This document shows positions 9,222 through 17,882 of a DNA stretch of 64,000 nt, piece by piece (position 1 is the first letter of the stretch; each line of letters opens with the position of its first letter). The notes under the pieces are model-generated. The model saw nothing but the letters and a program-made list of their open reading frames with translations, made no database searches and had not been told where the DNA came from. This stretch comes from JAJPKK01 sp963800215 (lineage in GTDB: Bacteria; Pseudomonadota; Alphaproteobacteria; Rhizobiales; Xanthobacteraceae). Both the position numbers and the translations under genes were made by a program. The stretch spans positions 1 through 64,000 of the forward strand of contig CAWCZY010000015.1 in the NCBI GenBank assembly GCA_963800215.1, read 5' to 3'.

Positions 9222-9445
9222 CCCCTCGCTGAGCAGAAAGACCTTCCAGCCATTTTGTGATTTCTGACTGATTTTTTATTCCCAGGGGAAGGTCTTTCTG
9301 CTCAGCAAGGGCGATGCGCGCGGCTCATGGTTGAACGAAGGAAGAGAGTTTCATGGGCTGGCGCATCCAATCCGTGGATGCGTCAAGCGCCAAACTGCAG
9401 CAACAGGATAGAACCATCGAATTGCAGCTCTATCCGAAAAATTGA
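9222..9445 (+). pseudogene. remnant resembling a general-secretion (GspC/N-like) protein
   Basis: Three short pieces in different frames suggest one decayed gene: PLAEQKDLPAIL (9222-9257), KVFLLSKGDARGSWLNEGRE (about 9289-9348), and MGWRIQSVDASSAKLQQQDR then TIELQLYPKN to TGA 9445. The order K-D-L-P / V-x-L-x-S-K-G-D / W-x-x-G / GW-x-I-x-S-V / TIELQL resembles small inner-membrane general-secretion proteins. The match is from pattern memory and weak. The gene is interrupted by a 20-bp perfect inverted repeat. Confidence 0.3.
9228..9306. repeat. perfect 20-bp inverted repeat with 39-base spacer
   Basis: Left arm GCTGAGCAGAAAGACCTTCC at 9228-9247 is the exact reverse complement of 9287-9306. 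The spacer is 9248-9286 and is A/T-rich compared with the flanks. There is no T-run after either arm, so a simple terminator is unlikely. It could be the ends of a deleted mini-element or a strong hairpin. Confidence 0.85.
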
Positions 9446-9675
9446 GGCGCGGCCGAGCGAGCTCGTCCGGCCGAATACCGCCTGCGCGGTGCCGGCGCGG
9501 ATTCGGGCCAATTCAGTGCCGGCGGGTTATCGGCCTCGACCATCGCGCGATCGCGCATCAATGAAATCGAAGTCTGCGACCAGAAGCACAACTCGCTCGC
9601 GGCTTGGTTCGCGGACACCAATGAGCCCGCTCATTTACCGTCGCACGCTGCAGGGAATTGGGATCACTCTGCGCT

Positions 9676-9966
9676 CTACTTCGAAGAGTTCGGCATCCAT
9701 GCCGGGCCTTGGAACGTTTCTTCCCGGGCCGCATTGAGGGAGTCCTCGCAGCCATGCTCCTGGGAGAGCTTCTTGGCTTCAAGGCTGGCGATTTGAAGCA
9801 GCGATGCGAGGGAGCGGCAATTCGCCGACCTCGCCATCGCAGTCAATTCGGCCGTCAGCTCGTGGATGTATTCCGCGACCTGCCGCGCAGCCCTGATTTT
9901 CATCCATGCGTCCAGGCTCTCGATGGCACCACTGGAAGCCCCGTTGGCTTGATCTTTCATCCGCAT
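9676..9966 (-). CDS. small hypothetical protein
   Basis: A 96-residue frame with ATG at 9966 and GGGGAG about six bases upstream, a better start than the far upstream 10161. The core ARQVAEYIHELTAELTAMAR followed by SLASLLQIASLEAKK resembles small soluble proteins of Bradyrhizobium relatives with Y-I-H-x-x-T-x-E-L-x-x-M-A. These have no known function. The last 20 residues may be a degenerate extension. Confidence 0.55.
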   Translation of the reverse strand: MRMKDQANGASSGAIESLDAWMKIRAARQVAEYIHELTAELTAMARSANCRSLASLLQIASLEAKKLSQEHGCEDSLNAAREETFQGPAWMPNSSK

Positions 9967-10436
9967 GACACTCTCCCCTCGCTGTTGGACCGCGCTATCG
10001 AGCACCCGATCCAGGCGGTCCCCACAATCGCGGCTATCGGAGCGCATGAGTGTGAACTGGTTCACACATGGGAAAATTTTGAATTCGACGGAAACCGCTG
10101 GGCCTTGCGGCTGCGACAACGGGCGCACGACGCCCGAGGCCGCCCAGCCGCGTCGAGGCACGGAACGAGCGCCGTGGCGAAAAAACCGCGGGGATAAGTC
10201 GCAAAGTTTTTACGATGTCGGGCGCTTACACGAAAAATGAATATTTCGGAAACATATAGCCGGTAACAGAGACCGCAGGGGCCGCTCCGCCGGCGCGGCG
10301 GGACGGCGCATCGACCTCGGCTCACCCGGAGCCCGGAGTCGTCCGCGCTGTTTCGGCAGCCACCTGGAACGAGACTCCGAGGCTTTCGGATCGAGGACCG
10401 GTCCGCATCAAATCCGTCACACAAGGAGCCTGAAAG
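9967..10436. other. gene-free stretch before the DUF1254 gene
   Basis: No coding frame with family resemblance. It presumably contains the promoter of the DUF1254 - Coq4-like - ALDH block; an A/T-rich patch around 10200-10265 is the likeliest place. The immediate leader of the next gene carries AAGGAG. Confidence 0.35.
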
Positions 10437-11921
10437 ATGACATCGGTCAAATGGACGCTCAAAGGCGCCGGTGCGATGGTCGCAGCCTGCACGGTCATCG
10501 GCGCCGCGGGTATCGTTGCGAGCCCTGCCGTTGCGCAGGTCAAGCTCGCGCCCGAGCAGATCGAGGCCTGGAAGAACTGGTCCTATTCGCTCGCCCTGCA
10601 GGCTGCCACCTGGGGCGGCCCGCTCGTGACCATGTACGACCTGCGCCACAACGATGCCGTCGGGGCGAAACCCAAGGCGCGTCCGAATTCACTGTGGCGC
10701 ATGGAAGACGTGTCGACGCCGGAGCTCTCGAAGCAGGCGGGTTACGTGACCCCGAACGTCAACGTCATCTACGGCTTCGGCTTTCTCGATCTGCGCCAGG
10801 AGCCGGTGGTCCTGCAGGCGCCGGATTCCCATGGCCTTTATTACATGGTCGAGATCGTCGACATGTGGACCAACGCGTTCGCCTATGTCGGCGGCAAGAC
10901 TACCGGCTACAAGGGCGGCAATTTCGCGCTGGTCGGTCCGCACTGGCAGGGCCAGCTCCCCGACGGCGTCGAGCGCATCGACAGCCCGACGCCATGGGTG
11001 CTGATACAGCCGCGTGTCCATATCTATTCCGGCGGCAAGGTCGACCTCGCCGCCGCGAGGAAGGTCATGGATGCGATCAAGCCGGTCGGATTGTCGGAAT
11101 TCACCGACCGGCCGCCGCCGCCCGCGCCCAAATACGATTATCCGGCCCCGCAGGCCGCCAATCCGGACCTGCCGGTGAGCGCGCTCGACTTCAAGGATCC
11201 GCTGCAGTTCTGGGAGCTGCTGAGCGTGGCGATGAACGAGAACCCGCCGCCGCAGGATCAGATCACGGCGCTGCTGCCCATGTTCAAGCCGCTCGGCATC
11301 GAGCTCGGCAAGCCGTGGGATCGCTCCAAGCTGTCGCCGGTCGTTCTCGCGGCCATGAGCGAAGCGGCCAAGGACATCGGCCCCATGATGGCGAAAATGC
11401 CGCTCGGGACCATCGACAACAACGCCTTCATCCCGCCTCCGACCATCGGCAATTTCGGCACCGATTACCTGACCCGTGCCGATGTCGCCCGCAACGGCCT
11501 GACCGCCAACACGCCGTTCGAGGCGATCTACTGGGGCTCGGTGCTCGACAGCGAAGGCAAGTTCCTGACGGGCGGCAAGAAATACACGATGACCTTCGCC
11601 AAGGAGATCCCGTTCATCGCGCCGGGATTCTGGTCGGTCACCCTGTACAACTCGGCAAACAACTACACGGTCGCCAATCCCATCAACCGCTACATGCTCG
11701 GCAGCGATACCCCGGAGCTGAAGAAGAACGCCGACGGCTCGTTCACGATCTACATCCAGAGCGAAAGCCCCGGCAAGGACAAGGAGGCGAACTGGCTTCC
11801 CGCACCGCCGTCCGGTCAGTTCTATCTCATACCGCGTGCCTATGCGCCGACGCCGGAAGCCATCGGGATCCTGTCGGACCCGAAATCCTGGCCGGTTCCG
11901 GCCGTGGTTGCGGTAAAGTAA
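10437..11921 (+). CDS. exported DUF1254/DUF1214 domain protein
   Basis: 494 residues, ATG at 10437 after CAAGGAG. A signal peptide (about residues 1-34, ending SPAVAQ) precedes the DUF1254 region: QAATWGGPLVTMYDLRH, then TPNVNVIYGFGFLDLRQEP, PDSHGLYYMVEIVDMWTNAF. The C-terminal DUF1214 region contains YWGSVLDSEGKFLTGGKKYT, PGFWSVTLYNSANNY and W-L-PAPPSG-x-F-Y-L. Such proteins are periplasmic and of unknown catalytic role, often near quinone or xenobiotic genes. Here it is followed 35 bases later by a Coq4-like gene, so they are probably co-transcribed. Confidence 0.9.
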   Translation: MTSVKWTLKGAGAMVAACTVIGAAGIVASPAVAQVKLAPEQIEAWKNWSYSLALQAATWGGPLVTMYDLRHNDAVGAKPKARPNSLWRMEDVSTPELSKQAGYVTPNVNVIYGFGFLDLRQEPVVLQAPDSHGLYYMVEIVDMWTNAFAYVGGKTTGYKGGNFALVGPHWQGQLPDGVERIDSPTPWVLIQPRVHIYSGGKVDLAAARKVMDAIKPVGLSEFTDRPPPPAPKYDYPAPQAANPDLPVSALDFKDPLQFWELLSVAMNENPPPQDQITALLPMFKPLGIELGKPWDRSKLSPVVLAAMSEAAKDIGPMMAKMPLGTIDNNAFIPPPTIGNFGTDYLTRADVARNGLTANTPFEAIYWGSVLDSEGKFLTGGKKYTMTFAKEIPFIAPGFWSVTLYNSANNYTVANPINRYMLGSDTPELKKNADGSFTIYIQSESPGKDKEANWLPAPPSGQFYLIPRAYAPTPEAIGILSDPKSWPVPAVVAVK

Positions 11922-11956
11922 TTGCGTCGCCGGCGCACCGAAGAGGAGGAGCCTCG

Positions 11957-12649
11957 ATGGGATACGAAAACCTGACGCCTGCGCTCGAGCGGATCAAGAT
12001 GGTGACCGGATTTCTCGCCTCGCACGGCGCGGAGACCAAGACGGTATTCGCGCTCGAGGACCACTATAGCGACACCCCGCAGATGGCGGACGCCGTCGAG
12101 CGCATGAAGGCCGATCCCGGCGTCGGCCGCCTGATTTCCGAAGGCTATATGACGCCGGATTACGACCTCGACGCGCTCGGCAAATATCCGCCGGGCTCGC
12201 TCGCCCACACCTATGCGAAGCTGATGCGGCTGAACGGGTATGGGGCCAAATTCTATCCGGAACGGGACATCAAGAACGATGCCGATTACTGCATCATGCG
12301 CGTGCGCAAGACCCACGATCTCCACCACGTCGTCACCGGATTCTCCCAGCAGGGCCCGGGGGAAGCGGGTGTCATCGGTGTCACCGCGTATCAATTCGGC
12401 TATCCGGCCTTCGTGCTCATCGACCTCGCGGCGATGGCGCTGACCTTCCATCGCGCCGAAGGCTTCCACGACGCGCTCAACGATGTCGGCCGCGGGATGA
12501 AGATGGGCAACGAGTGCAAGCCGCTCCTCGCCGTCAAATGGGAAGAAGGCTGGGAGAAGCCGGTTTCGGTTTGGCGCGAGGAACTCGGGGTCAAGCCGGT
12601 GACCACCGGGCCGCAAAGCTGGCACTCGATGCCGGGCATGAAGGACTGA
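11957..12649 (+). CDS. Coq4-family protein
   Basis: 230 residues, ATG at 11957 with GAGGAGGAG upstream. The signature THDLHHVVTGF (His120-Asp-Leu-His-His124) is the zinc-ligand motif of Coq4, a protein of ubiquinone biosynthesis recently linked to oxidative decarboxylation of the quinone ring. The flanking LMRLNGYGAKFYPE and GYPAFVLIDLAAMAL also fit. The bacterial copy is in a block with DUF1254 and aldehyde dehydrogenase genes and not with other ubi/coq genes, so a role in a side pathway of quinone or aromatic metabolism is as likely as ubiquinone synthesis. Confidence 0.85.
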   Translation: MGYENLTPALERIKMVTGFLASHGAETKTVFALEDHYSDTPQMADAVERMKADPGVGRLISEGYMTPDYDLDALGKYPPGSLAHTYAKLMRLNGYGAKFYPERDIKNDADYCIMRVRKTHDLHHVVTGFSQQGPGEAGVIGVTAYQFGYPAFVLIDLAAMALTFHRAEGFHDALNDVGRGMKMGNECKPLLAVKWEEGWEKPVSVWREELGVKPVTTGPQSWHSMPGMKD

Positions 12650-12657
12650 AGCGTGAT

Positions 12658-12682
12658 TCCGAAAAGTTGAAGACTTTTCGGA
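12658..12682. repeat. rhizobial palindromic intergenic repeat
   Basis: TCCGAAAAGT (12658-12667) and ACTTTTCGGA (12673-12682) form a perfect 10-bp stem with a five-base loop, directly after the Coq4-like gene. Palindromes of this GATTCCGAAAAGT type are very common between genes in Rhizobiales. A related half lies at about 55554-55576. Confidence 0.75.
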
Positions 12683-12738
12683 CAAAAATCATACTCACTG
12701 AGACCAGTGCCGCTCAACCCATCACGACAGGACGCGCC

Positions 12739-14121
12739 ATGGCCGCCGCCGACTTTCCGGCGCTGATCGCCCGGCATCGAAACTGCTTTCTGTCCGGCAA
12801 GACCCGCCCGGTCGAATGGCGCGAGGCCCAACTCGACGCCCTGCACGCGCTGATGACCGAGCGCGCCGATGATTTCTTCGACGCGCTGTGGAAGGACCTG
12901 CGCCGCAACCGCGTCGACGCCGACGCCACCGACGTGAAATACGTCGCCGACGAGGCGGCCTATGCGCGCCATCATTTGCGGCGCTGGATGCATCCCCTGC
13001 ATGTGAGCACGCCGCTCATCATGGCTCCGGGGCGCACCGAGATACGCTTCGATCCGCTCGGGGTGGGATTGATCATCGGCGCCTGGAACTACCCGATCAT
13101 GCTGTCGCTGTCGCCTCTGGTGGCGGCGATCGCGGGCGGCAATGCCGCCGTCATCAAGCCGTCGGAAGTATCCCCCGCCTGCGCCGACGCGATCGCCCGG
13201 CTGGTGCCGCAATATCTCGACCGCGACGCGTTCTCCGTCGTGGTCGGCGGCGTGCCGGAGACGACCGCTCTGCTGGAGCAGGAATGGGACCATATCTTCT
13301 TCACCGGCGGCCCGCCGATCGGCAAGGTCGTCATGGCCGCCGCGGCCAAGCATCTCACGCCGGTCGTCCTCGAACTGGGCGGCAAGAACCCGACCATCGT
13401 GCACGACACCGCGGACCTGCGGGTGGCGGCGCGCCGCATCGCCCAGGGCCGCTGGATGAATGCCGGGCAGACCTGCACCGCGCCGGATCACGTGCTGGTG
13501 TTCAAGGCCGTCGCAAAGGATTTCCTGAAGCAGCTCGAGGAGGCCGTGGTCGGTTTCTACGGCACCGATCCGCAGCAGAGCCCGGACTACGGCCGCATCG
13601 TCAATGCCCGCCACTTCGATCGTTTGACGCACCTCATGGGCAGCGGCGACGTCTATTACGGCGGCCAACATGATCGCGACGACCTCTATATCGCGCCCAC
13701 CATTCTCGTGAACGTGGCGCCGGATTCTCCCATCATGCAGGAAGAGGTGTTCGGCCCGATCCTGCCGGTGCTGGAGGTCGACAACGTCGACGATGTGATC
13801 AGATACGTCAACGCGCGGCCGGCCCCGCTCGGGCTCTACGTTTTCGCGGAGGACACCGGCGTCTCCGCCGGGATCCTCGACGCCACCCGGTCGGGCGATG
13901 CCGCGGTCAATGATTGCACGGTGCAGCCGCTGGTGCGGGAGCTTCCGTTCGGCGGGGTCGGCAATTCGGGCATGGGCAAGTATCACGGCGAGTGGGGCTT
14001 CCGCGCCTACACCAATGCGCGCGGCGTGCTCTACCACTCGACGATGCTCGATCCCGGAGTGCGCTACCCGCCCTACAGCGAGCACGAAAGGCTGCGCGGG
14101 CTGCTGGCGCGCCTGAGTTAG
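12739..14121 (+). CDS. class 3-like aldehyde dehydrogenase
   Basis: 460 residues; ATG at 12739 chosen because the frame upstream overlaps the Coq4-like gene and the repeat. NAD(P)-dependent oxidation of an aldehyde to an acid. Visible landmarks: the proton-relay Asn in GAWNYP, the Lys in KPSE, FFTGG, Glu212 in LELGGKNP, catalytic Cys246 in NAGQTCTAPD, and EEVFGPILPV. The short length without a long N-terminal extension is typical of class 3/fatty aldehyde dehydrogenases. It follows the DUF1254 and Coq4-like genes. Substrate unknown; lipid-derived or aromatic aldehydes are possible. Confidence 0.93.
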   Translation: MAAADFPALIARHRNCFLSGKTRPVEWREAQLDALHALMTERADDFFDALWKDLRRNRVDADATDVKYVADEAAYARHHLRRWMHPLHVSTPLIMAPGRTEIRFDPLGVGLIIGAWNYPIMLSLSPLVAAIAGGNAAVIKPSEVSPACADAIARLVPQYLDRDAFSVVVGGVPETTALLEQEWDHIFFTGGPPIGKVVMAAAAKHLTPVVLELGGKNPTIVHDTADLRVAARRIAQGRWMNAGQTCTAPDHVLVFKAVAKDFLKQLEEAVVGFYGTDPQQSPDYGRIVNARHFDRLTHLMGSGDVYYGGQHDRDDLYIAPTILVNVAPDSPIMQEEVFGPILPVLEVDNVDDVIRYVNARPAPLGLYVFAEDTGVSAGILDATRSGDAAVNDCTVQPLVRELPFGGVGNSGMGKYHGEWGFRAYTNARGVLYHSTMLDPGVRYPPYSEHERLRGLLARLS

Positions 14122-14158
14122 TAGACTATGTTCCGATGGAATCGACACACCCTCAAAC

Positions 14159-14248
14159 GTCATCGCCGGGCTTGTCCCGGCGATCTCGATGCATTCGGGA
14201 CGGCCGTGCCACGCGAATCGATATCGCCGGGACAAGCCCGGCGATGAC
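14159..14248. repeat. long inverted intergenic repeat (26-bp arms)
   Basis: The arms 14159-14184 and 14223-14248 are perfect reverse complements containing ATCGCCGGGCTTGTCCCGGC; each arm is itself palindromic. Such GTCATCGCCGGG elements occur between genes in Bradyrhizobium-like genomes. A related copy is at 61946-62024. It may fold into a cruciform after the ALDH gene, but a terminator role is only inference. Confidence 0.8.
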
Positions 14249-14284
14249 GGTTTTGTGTGAGCACTGCGGCCGAAGGAGTTGCCG

Positions 14285-15127
14285 ATGTTCCCCCGCCGTT
14301 TCAGTGCTCTCGTGACGCAGCTTCTCGCCGCCATGGTCAACTCACCTATGCACGCCGTCGAGGCGGTCCCTGCTGATCTCGTGCAAGTCCAGCAGGGCAC
14401 GCTGCCGATCATCCTCACGGTGCCCCATGGCGGGCGCGAAGCGATACCGGGCGTCGCGCTCCGCAACATACGGGGCTTGCCCTCGGGCGGGCGCGCCTAC
14501 GTGACCGTCACCGATACCAACACCGACAGGCTGGCGCTGGGCATTGCCGCTGAGATCAAGAGGCTCACCGGCAAGGACGTCTACCTGGTGATGGCGAAGT
14601 TCGAACGCAGATACGTCGACCCCAATCGCCCGCGGGAGATTGCCTTGGACAGTCCCGCGGCACGGCCCTATTACGACTGCTATCACCAGTCCGTCCGCGC
14701 CTTCGTCGACGAGATCCGCAGCAAATATCCCGCCGGGCTGCTGATCGATGTGCACGGCCAGAAGAAGGACCCGACGGTACTGATGCGAGGCACCAGGAAC
14801 GGCCGCTCGGTCGGGCGCCTGCTGGAGCGTGCCGGCGCGCCGGCCGTGACCGGCCCCGACGGCCTCTTCGGGCAGCTCAAAGCCCACGGGTTCACAGTCT
14901 TCCCCGCCAATGACGTGCCGCCGGGCGGCACCAGCGAAAACGGCGGCTACGCCGGCGGATACACGGTCGCCACCTATGGAAGCGACACCGCCGACGGCAT
15001 CGATGCCGTGCAAATGGAGTTCGGCACCAAGTATCGCCGCAATGCCGTGGTCGACACATACGCCGTGGATGCGGGCAAAGCGATCGCGGCATTCTATGAA
15101 GCGTACTTGAAGAAGCCGCAGGACTGA
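14285..15127 (+). CDS. N-formylglutamate amidohydrolase-like protein
   Basis: 280 residues. ATG 14285 is chosen over an upstream TTG at 14279 because AAGGAG sits six to seven bases before it. A likely exported N-terminus (FSALVTQLLAAMVNSPMHA) precedes the metal-dependent hydrolase fold: LTVPHGG, the Asp/Arg-rich VTDTNTDRLA, RRYVDPNR, LLIDVHGQ and VQMEFGTKYR. These match the zinc ligands and substrate Arg of the FGase family (PF05013). Classical FGase acts in histidine degradation in the cytoplasm; this exported, isolated relative probably cleaves another N-acyl or peptide substrate. Confidence 0.8.
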   Translation: MFPRRFSALVTQLLAAMVNSPMHAVEAVPADLVQVQQGTLPIILTVPHGGREAIPGVALRNIRGLPSGGRAYVTVTDTNTDRLALGIAAEIKRLTGKDVYLVMAKFERRYVDPNRPREIALDSPAARPYYDCYHQSVRAFVDEIRSKYPAGLLIDVHGQKKDPTVLMRGTRNGRSVGRLLERAGAPAVTGPDGLFGQLKAHGFTVFPANDVPPGGTSENGGYAGGYTVATYGSDTADGIDAVQMEFGTKYRRNAVVDTYAVDAGKAIAAFYEAYLKKPQD

Positions 15128-15189
15128 GGACTCGGAGCGACGGAATTCGCCCGCGCCCGCGACAAGCAGCCGACAGCGCGGCGCGGGAA

Positions 15190-15423
15190 TCAGGCTCGGC
15201 GTGCGACGACTTCGTGAGAGTAGTCCGGGAGCGACCGTCTCGTGCGGACCAGCGTCGTGCCGCATTGCACGCAGCTGTGGGTGACGTCCTCGAGATCGTT
15301 CGATTCGGCGCCGTTGGGATACCGCGCGGGCGCGACGGACGTGAGCGCCATCCGGTGTCCGCAATACGGGCAGGGGAGGAGAAAACTCGGCAGGAACGAT
15401 GGGGCGACGTTCTTGTAGCGCAT
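15190..15423 (-). CDS. small zinc-ribbon protein
   Basis: 77 residues with two Cys pairs, LPCPYCGHRMALTS and SCVQCGTTLVRTRR, spaced about 32 residues apart, which is a zinc ribbon. The rest (ESNDLEDVTHSC) resembles small Bradyrhizobium proteins of unknown role. The ribosome binding site is weak. It lies alone between convergent neighbours. Likely nucleic-acid or redox-associated; not determined. Confidence 0.65.
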   Translation of the reverse strand: MRYKNVAPSFLPSFLLPCPYCGHRMALTSVAPARYPNGAESNDLEDVTHSCVQCGTTLVRTRRSLPDYSHEVVARRA

Positions 15424-15587
15424 GGAGCTATTCCGATCCGGAAACCTCCCGGCCCCACTCCCGACCGAATTAAGAAAGAGTCAACACATATTTGTGCGAT
15501 GCACGATATATGTGCATCGCGGCATGGATTCTTGGCTCACGATCTCCGCTATTCCTTCCGTTGGCACTGAAAAGCAAATTCACTCCC

Positions 15588-16058
15588 ATGAAGAACGACC
15601 GACCATGGATCGCCATCCTCGCCGGCGCGGCGGGCGGCGCGGTAGCGATTGCCGCGATGGAATTTCTCGCTGAGCGGACGGCGGTCCCGCTTGCCTTCAT
15701 TCCGTTCGCGACCTCGATCGTGATGGTGATGGGCTCGCCGGAGGCAAAGCCGGCGCAGCCGCGCGCGCTGGTCGGCGGCCATCTGCTCTCCGCCGCGGTC
15801 GGGCTCGTCATGGTGACGATCGCGGGCCCGCAGCCCTGGGCAGCGGCCGTCGCGATCGGCATCGCGATGATCGTCATGCACGTGACCGACACCTTCCATC
15901 CGCCCGCCGGGATCAATCCGCTGCTGGTCGTCGTCAACGACAGGTCATGGAGCTTCCTCGTCGTCCCCATCGCCGCCGGGGTCGTGATACTCGTGGGGTT
16001 TGCTTACCTCTGGCACAACGTTACGCGGCGGGGCTCGTGGCCGGTGAGGTGGTGGTAG
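15588..16058 (+). CDS. HPP-family membrane protein
   Basis: 156 residues from ATG 15588 (upstream in-frame ATG at 15492 would add a non-hydrophobic, Cys-containing stretch unlike the family). Four membrane segments are apparent (about 10-30, 45-60, 65-95, 125-145). The motif DTFHPPAGINPLL contains the His-Pro-Pro that names the family (PF04982). Cyanobacterial HPP proteins take up nitrite; for this short bacterial form the substrate is not known. Confidence 0.85.
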   Translation: MKNDRPWIAILAGAAGGAVAIAAMEFLAERTAVPLAFIPFATSIVMVMGSPEAKPAQPRALVGGHLLSAAVGLVMVTIAGPQPWAAAVAIGIAMIVMHVTDTFHPPAGINPLLVVVNDRSWSFLVVPIAAGVVILVGFAYLWHNVTRRGSWPVRWW

Positions 16059-16362
16059 CGCGCGCAACCATTATGGGTTACGGCGGCGGCCGAAATAATA
16101 GTTCGTTCAAAAATGGCGGGTTGGGATCGTATCCCTGGCGCGCCCCGATTTTCAAGAGCCAGCGCCTTGCTGCCTCTTGACGGGTACCAACCGCTCCGGC
16201 AATACACAATGGTCGGAGCCTGTCGTTGGATCGGCTCTGCAAAGCCCCGCGGCCATGCAGCACGATGACGATCACCCGCTCGGGTGATCACGATCGAACG
16301 GCGCGACGTCATTACCACCGCCGGAATGCGTAGCCGATATTGCCTACCGTCGAGGTTCCGTC
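16059..16362. other. intergenic region with a hairpin
   Basis: No gene seen. A perfect 9-bp inverted repeat, GATCACCCG / CGGGTGATC with a two-base loop (16270-16289), lies about 75 bases before the Crp/Fnr start. It could be an operator for that regulator or a hairpin in its leader; it does not look like the classical FNR box TTGAT-N4-ATCAA. Confidence 0.5.
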
Positions 16363-17037
16363 ATGGCAACCGATAGAAAGCCGCGGTTTGATACGAAGGC
16401 CTTTCTCTCCAAGGCAGATGGGGGGAGGACGATTTCCAAATATCGCACCGATCAAATCGTCTTCTCTCAAGGAGATCCGGCAGATTCCGTCTTTTACATC
16501 CATGATGGAAAGGTCAAGGTCATTGTCCTTTCCGAGCAGGGAAAGGAAGCCGTGGTCGCGATCCTGGGGCCGGACCAATTCTGCGGCGAAGGTTGCCTTG
16601 CCGGCCAACCGCGGCGCATGTCGACGGCCGTTGTCATGACGGAATGCGAGATCACGCGGCTGGAGAAAGAGGCCATTATCCGCGTCCTGCATGAGGAATC
16701 GTCATTTGCGGAGATGTTCGTCTCGCATCTCTTGGCACGGACCATCCGCGTCGAAGCGGATTTGGTCGATCAACTGTTCAATTCGAGCGAGAAACGTTTG
16801 GCACGGGCTCTTCTCTTATTGGCGAATTTCGGCAAGGAAGGGGCGCCCCAGCCGGTCCTCGTCAATATCAACCAGGAGATGCTCGCGGAAATGGTCGGAA
16901 CAACGCGGTCACGCGTGAATCATTTCATGAACAAATTCCGACAATTGGGCTTCATAGAGTATAATGGTACCTTGAAAGTTCATAGCTCCTTGTTGAGCGT
17001 CATTCTGCACGATCAACCGCAGATCCAGGCCGAATGA
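16363..17037 (+). CDS. Crp/Fnr-family transcription regulator
   Basis: 224 residues. The N-terminal cyclic-nucleotide-binding-like barrel (about 25-120) shows YRTDQIVFSQGDPADSVFYI, IHDGKVKV and LGPDQFCGEGCLAG; a long dimer helix follows, and the C-terminal winged helix (about 150-215) includes NINQEMLAEMVGTTRSRVNH and FMNKFRQLGFIEY. There is no N-terminal Cys cluster, so it is not an oxygen-sensing FNR with an Fe-S cluster. The cAMP pocket Arg-Ser pair is not clear, so the ligand is unknown. It lies upstream of the histidine kinase/response regulator pair but is separated by a minus-strand gene. Confidence 0.9.
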   Translation: MATDRKPRFDTKAFLSKADGGRTISKYRTDQIVFSQGDPADSVFYIHDGKVKVIVLSEQGKEAVVAILGPDQFCGEGCLAGQPRRMSTAVVMTECEITRLEKEAIIRVLHEESSFAEMFVSHLLARTIRVEADLVDQLFNSSEKRLARALLLLANFGKEGAPQPVLVNINQEMLAEMVGTTRSRVNHFMNKFRQLGFIEYNGTLKVHSSLLSVILHDQPQIQAE

Positions 17038-17177
17038 GCGAAATCTTCAGCGAGCCGTAGCTTGGTCGTTCGTCACTTCGATATCCGGCAGAACCGGCTC
17101 CGTAACCGGGTCGTGCTCGAATTCAACGATTCCGGCGGCATCGCCCGCGGTACGGCTTCGACGGCGCTGACAGCGCA

Positions 17178-17402
17178 TTACGCATCGTCAAGTCGAGGCG
17201 CGCTCGAGTTGTCGTCTCCGACGGCGATCGAATAGCCCGAACGCCTCGGCTTGCCGTCGCTGAAGATGCAGTCGAGACGAACCCTCACCTTCCGCGGTCC
17301 GCACATACAGACGGCGTAAGGACCTTCCACGCGAACGACTTCGACCTTCCGGCCACGATAGCGCGGATCGATATCGTATAGAACCTGCCCCGCGCTCAGC
17401 AT
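17178..17402 (-). CDS. small hypothetical protein
   Basis: The proposed 74-residue product starts at ATG 17402 (MLSAGQVLYDIDPRYRGRKV) and continues with VVRVEGPYAVCMCGPRKVRV. A GGAGG is about 12 bases upstream, a little far. Small beta-rich proteins with V-Y-D-x-D-x-R-x-R-G-R and a following R-V-x-L-x-R are frequent in Rhizobiales islands, without known function. A longer in-frame start at 17675 is rejected because its extra residues have no protein-like character. Confidence 0.5.
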   Translation of the reverse strand: MLSAGQVLYDIDPRYRGRKVEVVRVEGPYAVCMCGPRKVRVRLDCIFSDGKPRRSGYSIAVGDDNSSAPRLDDA

Positions 17403-17882
17403 AATGGCTCGCCGCCTCCGAGTTCCATCGTCACTGCTTCGAGGCACCTTTCCAGCCCGTCGGCGGATGTAACCCAAAAGGTGCACCCGTGCAGCCTGCA
17501 TCAATGCCGATCCTGCGCCCCTTGTTTCAAGCTTAACGAGACCAGAGGAAAATCGCTGTTCAATATTGCACTCATCGAAAAAATATCTGGGAATCGTTTC
17601 AATGATCGAACTCCGTCCGCCTGATCGTGTGCGCTTAGACCAGCCTCGTCGTGCGCCCCTACCGGACCGGAGCACGTAAAGCTATGTTCGATTTTATGAA
17701 TTAATAAGGTAGATAACGCAATTAGTCCGGCAAATCGGACCCGCTGTGCCCTTTTGAACAGCACAACTCCCCCTCGCATGACAGGGTTCGATACGATTCG
17801 ATCGATGGAATTCTAAGAGACCGGAAGACGGAAATCACTCTTATCGATCTCAAACATGCGCCTAGAGCGACAGCGGAACTAA
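17403..17882. other. divergent intergenic region before the histidine kinase
   Basis: No gene seen in 480 bases. The part around 17680-17730 is A/T-rich for this genome and is a likely promoter area for the kinase, which is transcribed away from it. Confidence 0.35.

Noticed and set aside
10451..12649. 732-codon plus-strand frame running from inside the DUF1254 gene into the Coq4-like gene
   Set aside because: The first 500 codons are an out-of-frame reading of the DUF1254 gene; only the Coq4-like part from 11957 is real.
16270..16289. FNR/Crp box before the Crp/Fnr gene
   Set aside because: The palindrome GATCACCCG/CGGGTGATC has no match to TTGAT-N4-ATCAA or TGTGA-N6-TCACA; kept only as a hairpin.
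17178..17675. 165-residue form of the small protein at 17178-17402
   Set aside because: The extra N-terminal residues are Arg/Ser-rich noise; only the last 74 residues look like protein.
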